Made by a program: the position numbers and the translations under genes
Notes under the pieces: generated by a model
What the model saw: only the letters and a program-made list of their open reading frames with translations
Databases searched by the model: none
What the model was told of the DNA's origin: nothing
Shown: one piece after another, positions 8,411 through 14,726 of the stretch
Numbering within the stretch: position 1 is the stretch's first letter
Layout of the letters: each line of letters starts with the position of its first letter
Source: Thermoplasmata archaeon
Lineage (GTDB): Archaea; Thermoplasmatota; Thermoplasmata; Lutacidiplasmatales; UBA184
Length of the DNA stretch: 35,002 nucleotides
Assembly (NCBI GenBank): GCA_022749995.1
Contig: JAKIWO010000010.1
Span: forward strand, 1-35,002
Direction: 5' to 3'

Positions 8411-8519
8411 CGGGCCGTCCGAACGGCTCCTCGATGGGCGGCGCTCGCGGCTCTACCTCCCCCGGCACCGCTACGGCTCCCTAGCGGACCGGCCGCTCGG
8501 GTACCGTCGACCGGCACCG

Positions 8520-8527
8520 CCTTATCC
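8520..8527 (+). promoter_or_regulatory. TATA-like box for the 8550 gene
   Basis: CCTTATCC lies about 23 nt before the ATG at 8550. It supports that start codon over the upstream extension of the frame and suggests a leaderless mRNA. Confidence 0.5.
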
Positions 8528-8549
8528 CGGTCCACGCTGGGCGAGCGCG

Positions 8550-9467
8550 ATGGTCCCGCAGGCCGCCGAGCTCTCCCAGCTCCGCCGGCTATTCCTCGCC
8601 GCGGGGTACCGACTCTCCGACAATGACCGAGGCCTGCTCGCCTGGCGCTTTGAGGATCGTCGCGCGGTGCTGCTCCTCGCGCCGGATCAACCGCTCGTCG
8701 AGGCGGCCCGGGAACTTCCGGCCGACGCGGCTCACCGGACGCTGCTGTGCCTCACGGAGCCCGGCGAGGAGGTGCGGGGCCTCGCCGCACAGCTGGGGGT
8801 AGAACTGCTCCTACCGGAGATGCTCGGGCCGGCGCTCGGGGAGCTGCTGCTCCGCCCGATCGGAACGACCGCCCCGGAGCCGACCCACCCGAGCACGCCG
8901 CTCGAGGCGCCCGTGGGCGTCTTTCCCACGAGCGAGACGGTCGTGCGGCCTAGACTGAGCCGAGAGGACGCCGAGCGGATCGCCGGACCGGGAGGCTCCC
9001 GCTGCACCCTCCGCCTGCTGCCGTTCTTCGTCGCGGCGTACCGGGTGCGATCTCCCTCCCCCCCCAGGGACGGGAGTCCCGTGCGCGAGGAGCTCGTCGC
9101 GGTGAACGGCCTCACGGGCGAGGGGTTCGTCTGGAACTTGGGCCAGCGGGAGCTGGTGGCCGAGATCCCGCCCCCCTTCCAAAAGCTGGAGGCCGTGCTT
9201 AACGAGTCTCAGGCCCGGGCCCACGCGGACGAGTTCCTGCGGCACCGCCACACGATCGGGGTCGACCACACCGAGCAACACGAGGGCGCCCTCGTGATCG
9301 AGCGTCGGAGGGTAGCTCCGGGCCCGGAGGATCTTCGGATCGGACCGTTCGCGCTCTTGCACGTCCCGTATTGGTATGTCGAGGGCCCCGAAGGCCGTGT
9401 GGTCGTCGACGCGGTCACCGGCACCCGGGGTGGGGACGGCGGCCGGAGCGCGGAGTCCCCAGCGTAG
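8550..9467 (+). CDS. Uncharacterised 305-aa protein, possible nuclease-like N-domain
   Basis: I do not recognise this protein. The frame is open from 8361, but the ATG at 8550 has a TATA-like box at leaderless spacing and begins MVPQAAELSQLRRLFLAAGY. Residues 1-105 resemble the alpha/beta start of restriction-endonuclease-like or Mrr-type domains (LLAWRFEDRRAVLLLAPDQP, then a second hydrophobic strand TLLCLTEPGEEV), but no clear D-x-ExK triad is seen, so it could be a non-catalytic relative. After a Pro-rich linker comes a region with LLPFFVAAYRVRSP and LVAVNGLTGEGFVWN, then LLHVPYWYVEGPEGRVVVDA and VTGTRG. The recurrent pattern of aromatic strand followed by (V)xxxTGE/TGT suggests two PepSY-like or similar repeats facing a ligand. 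There is no signal peptide or membrane helix. It lies 43 nt upstream of the metallohydrolase gene. Confidence 0.75.
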   Translation: MVPQAAELSQLRRLFLAAGYRLSDNDRGLLAWRFEDRRAVLLLAPDQPLVEAARELPADAAHRTLLCLTEPGEEVRGLAAQLGVELLLPEMLGPALGELLLRPIGTTAPEPTHPSTPLEAPVGVFPTSETVVRPRLSREDAERIAGPGGSRCTLRLLPFFVAAYRVRSPSPPRDGSPVREELVAVNGLTGEGFVWNLGQRELVAEIPPPFQKLEAVLNESQARAHADEFLRHRHTIGVDHTEQHEGALVIERRRVAPGPEDLRIGPFALLHVPYWYVEGPEGRVVVDAVTGTRGGDGGRSAESPA

Positions 9468-9481
9468 CTCCGCCCCGAGCG

Positions 9482-9490
9482 TCAAATACG
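9482..9490 (+). promoter_or_regulatory. TATA-like box for the metallohydrolase-cgi121 pair
   Basis: TCAAATACG sits just after the stop of the 8550 gene and about 21-26 nt upstream of the GTG at 9511. It decides the start of the next gene, because the longer frame from 9376 would run through it. Confidence 0.5.
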
Positions 9491-9510
9491 CTCCTCCGCG
9501 TGGGCGGGCG

Positions 9511-10122
9511 GTGTGGCTCGAGCAGCACGAGGTGGGTCCGGGCCGGAACTTCACCTACCTGGTGACCGACCGGCCCGGCGGGGAAGGGGTCGTCATCGAC
9601 CCCTCCTACGGGATCGCGCCGGTGCTCCGCTCGATCGAGCGCAACCACCTCAAGATCCACCACATCCTCAACACCCACAGCCACCAGGACCATTGGGCAG
9701 GGAACGCGGAGGTCCGCCAGCTGACCGGCGCGCAAGTGGTCGCGCACCGTTCGGCCCCACTCGGTCAGGCGCTCTCCGTGAAGGACGGGGACCGGCTCGA
9801 CTGGGGGGGACTGTCGGTGGAGGTCCGCCACACTCCGGGTCACACGGCGGACAGCGTGCTCTACATCTTCGAGGGCCACGTCGCGACCGGGGACACCTTG
9901 TTCGTCGACGGCTGCGGGCGGGTCGACCTGCCCGGCAGCAGTCCGCGGGCGATGTTCGACAGCCTGCTCACGACGGTCGTGCAGCTCGAGGACGCACTCG
10001 TGGTGCTCCCCGGACACAACTACGGCCGGACCCCCACCTCCACCATCGGTCGCGAGAAGCAGGAGAACGAGACGCTCCAGCCCCGCTCCCTGGAGGAGTT
10101 CCTCCGGTACATCGTGGAGTGA
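9511..10122 (+). CDS. ETHE1/glyoxalase II-like metallo-beta-lactamase-fold hydrolase
   Basis: The product has 203 residues from the GTG at 9511, chosen because the MBL fold starts there (VWLEQHEVGPGRNFTYLVTD) and a TATA-like box lies at leaderless distance. The metal site is complete: NTHSHQDHWAGN (HxHxDH), HTPGHTADSVLY, VATGDTLFVDGCGRVDL and LPGHNYG. The GCGR(V)D with following SSPRAMFDSL and the end TSTIGREKQENETLQ match the persulfide dioxygenase (ETHE1) and GloB branch more than generic MBL hydrolases. ETHE1 enzymes oxidise glutathione persulfide with one iron; GloB cleaves S-lactoylglutathione. Archaea of this type usually lack glutathione, so the real thiol substrate is unknown. It is followed after 4 nt by cgi121, so the two are likely co-transcribed. 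Confidence 0.87.
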   Translation: MWLEQHEVGPGRNFTYLVTDRPGGEGVVIDPSYGIAPVLRSIERNHLKIHHILNTHSHQDHWAGNAEVRQLTGAQVVAHRSAPLGQALSVKDGDRLDWGGLSVEVRHTPGHTADSVLYIFEGHVATGDTLFVDGCGRVDLPGSSPRAMFDSLLTTVVQLEDALVVLPGHNYGRTPTSTIGREKQENETLQPRSLEEFLRYIVE

Positions 10123-10126
10123 GATC

Positions 10127-10714
10127 GTGAGCCCGGTCCCCGCACCTGCTACACGGAGCCTCCAAGCGGTCGGCGCGCGGCGACGTGCGACCGGAGTTCC
10201 GCCGGCGGCGGAGCTGATCTCCCGGCTGCGCGCCGAGTCGGCACGCTCTCCCGCGCTCGTGGGACTCCTCGACGCCGACGCGATTGGCGGAGAACGTCAC
10301 CTGCTCTCGGCGTGGGCCCACCTGGGACGATCCCGCGCCCGCGGCGAGAGCCGGTTGAGGGACCGGGGGGCGGAGCTGGTGCTGTACCTGAGCGGAGAGG
10401 ACCAGCTTCCTCGCGCGCTCTCTCGGGTCGGGGTCGGCGCCGGCACCGAGCGGTTCGTGCTGATCGCCGAGCGCCCGCGGGAGCTCGCCCCACTGCTGGC
10501 CCTGTTCGAGCTCGTGGAGGACCCCTCCGTGTATCCGCAGCCCGTGACCGAGCGCACGCTCGAGAAGCTCGGTATCGCCCCGGTGGAGCACTCGCTGCTC
10601 ACGAAAGAGCAGTGGGAGGGGCTCGTGCTCGAACGGGTCGCCTTCGTGGACCTCGCCCCGGCACGTCCCACCGGGACGGGAGCGCCGGACGCCGCGAAGA
10701 AACCCAAGGCCTAG
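10127..10714 (+). CDS. cgi121: KEOPS complex subunit Cgi121
   Basis: Cgi121 is the subunit of the KEOPS complex that recruits tRNA for the N6-threonylcarbamoyl modification of A37 (t6A). The recognisable core is HLLSAWAHLGRSRARGESRL, then RDRGAELVLYLSGEDQLPRA, RVGVGAGTERFVLIAERP and a C-terminal helix EKLGI. This is the typical Cgi121 order of tRNA-binding helix, central strand YLSG and Q-x2-A. The product is 195 residues from the GTG at 10127, longer than the usual 150 or so. The first 25 residues (Ala/Arg-rich) and the last 20 (Pro/Ala/Lys) are poorly conserved extensions. The start 4 nt after the metallohydrolase stop suggests one mRNA. Two tRNA genes follow. No other KEOPS gene is in the window. 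Confidence 0.83.
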   Translation: MSPVPAPATRSLQAVGARRRATGVPPAAELISRLRAESARSPALVGLLDADAIGGERHLLSAWAHLGRSRARGESRLRDRGAELVLYLSGEDQLPRALSRVGVGAGTERFVLIAERPRELAPLLALFELVEDPSVYPQPVTERTLEKLGIAPVEHSLLTKEQWEGLVLERVAFVDLAPARPTGTGAPDAAKKPKA

Positions 10715-10820
10715 CGCCGACCGCTCGCCGCGTGCCTCCGGCCGCGGACCGCCGCGAGGGACCTCGCGCGCAAAGCTCTTTGAATCCGGCCGTCGTCGCT
10801 GCGCGTGGCCCGGCGGGTTT

Positions 10821-10920
10821 GCAGGTGTAATCTAGTGGTAGGATATCAGCCCTCCAAGCTGATCACCCGGGTTCGAACCGGAGCGGGACCGTCCGCTTCG
10901 CGGAACTCCCGGCACCTGCA
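10821..10920 (+). tRNA. tRNA-Gly(UCC) with insertion in the T-loop
   Basis: Acceptor GCAGGTG (10821-10827) pairs with CACCTGC (10913-10919), with A73 at 10920 and no encoded CCA. The D-arm is ATCT/GGAT with loop AGTGGTA. The anticodon arm is TCAGC/GCTGA with loop CCTCCAA, so the anticodon is TCC (glycine). Position 33, normally T, is C. The T-stem CCGGG (10867-10871) pairs with CCCGG (10908-10912), but 36 nt lie between them instead of 7. Removing 29 nt restores the canonical loop TTCGAAT and a 71-nt mature tRNA. The extra piece is therefore best read as an intron between positions 59 and 60. The gene has normal stems otherwise and no sign of decay. Confidence 0.85.
10878..10906 (+). other. 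Putative 29-nt tRNA intron at position 59/60
   Basis: This segment follows TTCGAA (54-59) and precedes the T that would be position 60. Its first six bases CCGGAG can pair with CTCCCGG at 10906-10912 (one bulged C), and inside it CCGC-TTC-GCGG (10893-10903) forms a local hairpin. A strict bulge-helix-bulge with two 3-nt bulges and a 4-bp helix is not obvious, so the exact cut sites are inferred from the mature tRNA length. Archaeal introns at 59/60 are known, mainly in Thermoproteales. Confidence 0.65.
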
Positions 10921-10955
10921 CTCGGGCCAGCTTCCCGCCGCCGGACCGCACCCGT

Positions 10956-11039
10956 GCTGAGGTAGCCTAGCCCGGTAAGGCGCCAGCCTTGAAAGCTGGT
11001 GGCGCTTGCGCCACGGGAGTTCAAATCTCCCCCTCAGCG
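10956..11039 (+). tRNA. tRNA-Ser(UGA)
   Basis: Acceptor GCTGAGG pairs with CCTCAGC, with G73 at 11039 and no encoded CCA. The D-arm is GCC/GGC with loop containing CCGGTAA. The anticodon arm is CCAGC/GCTGG with loop CTTGAAA, giving anticodon TGA. The long variable arm forms TGGCGC-TT-GCGCCA, as expected for a class II serine tRNA. The T-arm is GGGAG/CTCCC with loop TTCAAAT. No intron. It lies 35 nt after the tRNA-Gly gene and probably shares its transcript. Confidence 0.96.
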
Positions 11040-11050
11040 TCTTTCTCGGT

Positions 11051-12031
11051 TCACCGGGGGATCGCGTAGCGCATCTGCTCGGAGCCGTACGCGGGCTGGA
11101 ACCCTTCGGACAGGAGCGTGGTCCGGGCGTCGAGGAGGTCCTCGGGCAGCTCGCAGATGACCCGCTTGGCCCCTTGACGACCCAGCGTGTTCGCGGCGTG
11201 ACGGACCGCGTCCCGGCGCTCCGATTCCCCGAGTTCCTCCCCGAAGACCGGTGCGCTGAGGTGGCCGACGGGAGATAGTTGGCCGAAGGTGGTACGGAAG
11301 AATCCCGCCGGCGCTGCGTCGCGCTCGATCACCCAGCCCGCCGAGCCGGAGCCTTCGAACGCGGCCCATCCCATCGGTAGTGCGAACGTGGAGCGGCCGA
11401 CCGGGATCGCCTCCTGGACCTTGGCCGGCGTGCATCGCTCGCCGAGCCGGATGAGCGCCGGCAGATCGTCCCGGCGCCACGGCCGGATGCGGGTGGAGCC
11501 AACCGATGAGCCCTCCGTCCGTTCCGCTCCGACGTAGGTCTGCAGGTCCCGGATCGGTTCGTACCCGAGCTTGCGATAGAGCCGCCGGGCGCCCGAGTTG
11601 CGCACCAACACTTCGAGGACGGCGTACCGTCGTCGGAAGCGGCGCAGGTCGGCATGCGCCCGGGCGAGGATGGCGCTGGCGACCCCTCGTCCCCGGTACG
11701 CCGGGTCGGTCACCACGCTCGCGATGAATCCGGATCGTTCGCCGAATCCCAGGAAGGCCATGCCGGCCGGCTGGCCGTTCCACTCGGCGAAGTACAGGCT
11801 GAATATCGGCCGGCCGAACCAGCGGAGCAACCCGAGAAGGAACCGGACCTCGGGGCGATAGGCCCGTCCGATCAACCGCTCCATCGACTCGGCCCGATAG
11901 CCGACCGTCTCCCGCTCCTCGGGAAACTCCTCCATCAGCCAGCGGCTGTAGCTCGGCGAGTCCCGGCGTCGAAAGGCTCGGACCTGGAGCTCCGGTACGG
12001 CCACGGTCGCGCTCAGGACCGCTCCCCCCAT
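11051..12031 (-). CDS. Tandem GNAT-family N-acetyltransferase
   Basis: The 326-residue product has two GNAT-like halves. The first (about 15-180) is complete: FSLYFAEWNGQPAGMAFLGF, FIASVVTDPAYRGRGVASAI (the Q/R-x-x-G-x-G/A acetyl-CoA loop appears as RGRGVA) and the closing NSGARRLYRKLGYEPI. The second half, starting near IRPWRRDDLPALIRLGERCT, keeps the fold pattern but lacks a clear acetyl-CoA loop, as in MshD-type double GNATs where one half is inactive. The ATG at 12031 is preferred to the further upstream start at 12130, which would overlap mutS and the shared promoter. The substrate is unknown. It is convergent with the tRNA genes, ending 11 nt after tRNA-Ser, and divergent from mutS. Confidence 0.82.
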   Translation of the reverse strand: MGGAVLSATVAVPELQVRAFRRRDSPSYSRWLMEEFPEERETVGYRAESMERLIGRAYRPEVRFLLGLLRWFGRPIFSLYFAEWNGQPAGMAFLGFGERSGFIASVVTDPAYRGRGVASAILARAHADLRRFRRRYAVLEVLVRNSGARRLYRKLGYEPIRDLQTYVGAERTEGSSVGSTRIRPWRRDDLPALIRLGERCTPAKVQEAIPVGRSTFALPMGWAAFEGSGSAGWVIERDAAPAGFFRTTFGQLSPVGHLSAPVFGEELGESERRDAVRHAANTLGRQGAKRVICELPEDLLDARTTLLSEGFQPAYGSEQMRYAIPR

Positions 12032-12067
12032 TCGGCTTGCGGCCGCCGTTTCGGTGCGTCTGTCGGA

Positions 12068-12079
12068 CCGCTTAAGCGG
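12068..12079. promoter_or_regulatory. Palindromic shared TATA element between GNAT gene and mutS
   Basis: CCGCTTAAGCGG is a perfect 12-bp palindrome in the centre of the divergent gap. Its edges lie 36 nt from the ATG of the GNAT gene (12031) and 37 nt from that of mutS (12117). The TTAA core could serve as a TATA box in both directions, or the palindrome could bind a dimeric regulator. No other AT-rich block is present in the gap. Confidence 0.5.
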
Positions 12080-12116
12080 GCGGAGCGCTCGGAAGGCCGT
12101 GCCCGGGCCGAGCGCG

Positions 12117-14726
12117 ATGAGCTCGCTCATGGAGCAGTACGCGGCGGCGAAGGCACGGTATCCGGGCCACCTGGTGCTGATCCGGGTCGGGGACTTCTTC
12201 GAAGGGTTCGGCGAGGAGGCCCAGCTCCTATCGCGGGAGCTCGACCTCGTGTTGACGGCGCGGGCGCCGGACGGGAGCGGCGAGCGGATGCCGATGGCCG
12301 GCGTCCCGGGCCACTCGATCGACAGCTACCTCGCCCGACTGGTTCGCAAGGGGTACAAGGTCGCGCTCTGCGACCAGGTCGAGGACGCGCGGCTCGCGAA
12401 GGGGCTCATTCGGCGGGAGGTGACGCGGGTCGTCACGCCGGGCACGGCGATCGAGGATCGGTTGCTCCCCGGACCCGAGCACAACTTCCTGGCGGCCGTG
12501 GCGACCCCGCCAGGGGGCCCGGCCGCCTTCGCCGCCGTGGACGTGACCACGGGCGAGCTGTTCACGGGCGCCGCCGAAGGTCCGGGACCCCTCGGGCTCG
12601 TGCTCGCTTTGGCCCCGTTCGGCCCTCGGGAACTGCTGCTCCCGGCGACCGCGACCGGGATCCCTACGGAGTCCGCCCGGTTGTTCAAGTCAGAGTTCCC
12701 CGCCGTCCGCCTCGAATCGGCTCCGGAGGCGATCGAGCCGGAGGCGCTGTCCGCACCGCTGCGCGCGAGCTTGGCCGAACTCCCAGAGGCCGAACGGGAG
12801 GCGGCGGGAGCCTGCCTCGCCTACGTCCGCGCGACCCAGCCGCGCCTGCTCCCGTTCATCGAGCGGGCCCCCCGCCCGCCCGCGAGCCGACGGTTGCGTT
12901 TGGACGCGAAGACGCTCCGGCATCTGGAGATCACGCGGTCGATGAGCGCCGAGGAGGGCGCCGCGCCGACCCTACTCTCCACCTGGGACGAGACGCGCAC
13001 CGCGCCGGGACGACGCCTCTTCGGCTTCTGGCTCCGCAACCCCCTCGCCGACGTCCAAGCGATAGGGGCGCGCCAGGACGCCGTCGACGCGCTGCGCGCG
13101 CTCGGCCCTGGCCTCGCCGCGCTTCGCCAATCGCTCGGGGCCGTCGCGGATCTTTCCCGTATTGGAAGCCGGGTGGCGGGCCGGCGATTGCGCCCGGTCG
13201 AGCTCGCCGCCCTCCGCAGCAGCCTATCGGCCGTAGCTCAGCTAGCGCAGGCGCTCGACCGAGAGCCGGTCGCCGAACCAGCCCGTCAACTCGGCCGGCG
13301 CCTGGACGCGCTGCCGGAACTCGCCGAGCGGCTGCGCGTCGCGATCCCAGAAGCTCCACCCGCGGAAGCCGGTGCCCGGGGATTGTTCCGGGACGGCGTA
13401 TTCCCCGAACTCGACGCGGTCACGGCCCAGGAGGCTGCGGCCCTCGCCGAATTGCAGCAGCTCGAGCGATCAGAGCAAGATCGAACCGGCATCCGCTCGC
13501 TCCGCGTGCGCTACAACCAGGTCTTCGGTTTCTACCTCGAGGTGACCCGGCCGCACCTGCCGCGGGTACCTCCCGAGTACCGCCGCAAGCAGACCGTCTC
13601 GGGCGCGGAGCGGTTCACCACCGACGAGCTCGCTGGGATCGAGACCCGAGTGCTCTCGGCGCGCGAGCGGGCCGGCGAGCTCGAGGCCGGTCTGTGGGAG
13701 CGATTCTGCAGGGAGCTCGACGGGTGGGTGCCCCGACTGTACCGACTGGCGAGGGCCGTGGGCGAGCTGGACGTGCTCGCGAGCTTCGCCTGGACGGCAC
13801 AGAGCCGGGGCCTCGTGCGACCCGTCGTCGACGACGGCGGCGAGCTCCTCGTGCGCGAGGGCCGGCACCCAGTACTCGACCGGTTGCTGGGAGAGCGGTT
13901 CGTTCCCAACGACACCGAGCTCGACCTCGCTCAAGCTAGGCTGCTCGTGCTCACGGGCCCGAACATGAGCGGCAAGTCCACCTACATGCGGCAGGTGGGG
14001 CTGCTCGTTCTGCTCGCCCAGGTGGGGGCCTTCCTGCCGGCGCGCCACGCGCGGATCGGCGTGGTGAGCTCGTTGCACACGCGGATGGGGTTCACCGACG
14101 ACATCGGGCGGGGCAAGTCGAGCTTCTTCGTCGAGATGAGCGAAGTCGCGGAGATCCTGCGCGGCGCCGACGAGCGCAGCCTGGTGCTGCTCGACGAAGT
14201 GGGGCGGGGCACGAGCACGTTCGACGGGCTCGCCTTGGCTTGGGCGACGCTTCGCCACCTGCACGACCGGATCCGTTGTCGGACCATCGTCGCCACGCAC
14301 TACCACCAGCTCACCGAGCTCGTCGAGAGCCTTCCCGGTGCCCGCAACGCGCATCTCGGTGTCAAGGAGGAGCACGGCGAGGTGGTGCTGTTGCACCGAC
14401 TCGTGCCGGGCAGTACCGACCGTAGCCTCGGCATCCACGTAGCGCGCCTGGCGGGACTCCCTTCCGACGCGCTCGCCGAGGCGGAGCGGATGCTGCGCCG
14501 ACTGGAGGCGGCCGAGCTTCCGGTCGGCGGGGGGAGTTCAGCCCGACGCGGACCGCGCTACACGCAAGCGGTGCTCCTGGCCGCGAGCGGAGCGACGGAT
14601 CCTTCCGAGCTCGAGCGAGCTCTCGCCGAGCTGGATCCGGACCGTCTGACGCCGCTCGAGGCACTCGCCTGGATCCACGAGTGGAAGCGTCGCAGGGCCG
14701 GCCCCGTCGCTGGAGAGCAGCCGTGA
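12117..14726 (+). CDS. mutS: DNA mismatch repair protein MutS (MutS1)
   Basis: Full-length MutS1 of 869 residues, which recognises mismatches and signals through ATP. The ATG at 12117 is chosen because the earlier start (12054) lies upstream of the TTAA promoter element. Domain I keeps the mismatch-probing Phe-x-Glu motif, RVGDFFEGFGEEA with F27 and E29. The connector and lever regions follow (LRLDAKTLRHLEITRSM), then the clamp. The ATPase domain has Walker A TGPNMSGKST with GPNMSGKS at 614-621, the MutS signature FTDDIGRGKSSFFVEMSEVA, Walker B SLVLLDEVGRGTSTFDG and ATHYHQLTEL. Mut1-type features distinguish it from the MutS2-like proteins more common in archaea. Most archaea lack MutS/MutL and use NucS/EndoMS, so bacterial origin by transfer is likely. 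It is the first gene of a tightly coupled three-gene unit. Confidence 0.96.
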   Translation: MSSLMEQYAAAKARYPGHLVLIRVGDFFEGFGEEAQLLSRELDLVLTARAPDGSGERMPMAGVPGHSIDSYLARLVRKGYKVALCDQVEDARLAKGLIRREVTRVVTPGTAIEDRLLPGPEHNFLAAVATPPGGPAAFAAVDVTTGELFTGAAEGPGPLGLVLALAPFGPRELLLPATATGIPTESARLFKSEFPAVRLESAPEAIEPEALSAPLRASLAELPEAEREAAGACLAYVRATQPRLLPFIERAPRPPASRRLRLDAKTLRHLEITRSMSAEEGAAPTLLSTWDETRTAPGRRLFGFWLRNPLADVQAIGARQDAVDALRALGPGLAALRQSLGAVADLSRIGSRVAGRRLRPVELAALRSSLSAVAQLAQALDREPVAEPARQLGRRLDALPELAERLRVAIPEAPPAEAGARGLFRDGVFPELDAVTAQEAAALAELQQLERSEQDRTGIRSLRVRYNQVFGFYLEVTRPHLPRVPPEYRRKQTVSGAERFTTDELAGIETRVLSARERAGELEAGLWERFCRELDGWVPRLYRLARAVGELDVLASFAWTAQSRGLVRPVVDDGGELLVREGRHPVLDRLLGERFVPNDTELDLAQARLLVLTGPNMSGKSTYMRQVGLLVLLAQVGAFLPARHARIGVVSSLHTRMGFTDDIGRGKSSFFVEMSEVAEILRGADERSLVLLDEVGRGTSTFDGLALAWATLRHLHDRIRCRTIVATHYHQLTELVESLPGARNAHLGVKEEHGEVVLLHRLVPGSTDRSLGIHVARLAGLPSDALAEAERMLRRLEAAELPVGGGSSARRGPRYTQAVLLAASGATDPSELERALAELDPDRLTPLEALAWIHEWKRRRAGPVAGEQP

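Noticed and set aside
6420-8468. Long frames overlapping cdc48 on both strands
   Set aside because: Low-complexity Arg/Gly/Ala products; the cdc48 frame is complete and unambiguous.
11654-13939. 761-codon frame overlapping the GNAT and mutS genes
   Set aside because: Would span the divergent promoter and both genes; no recognisable domain and biased composition.
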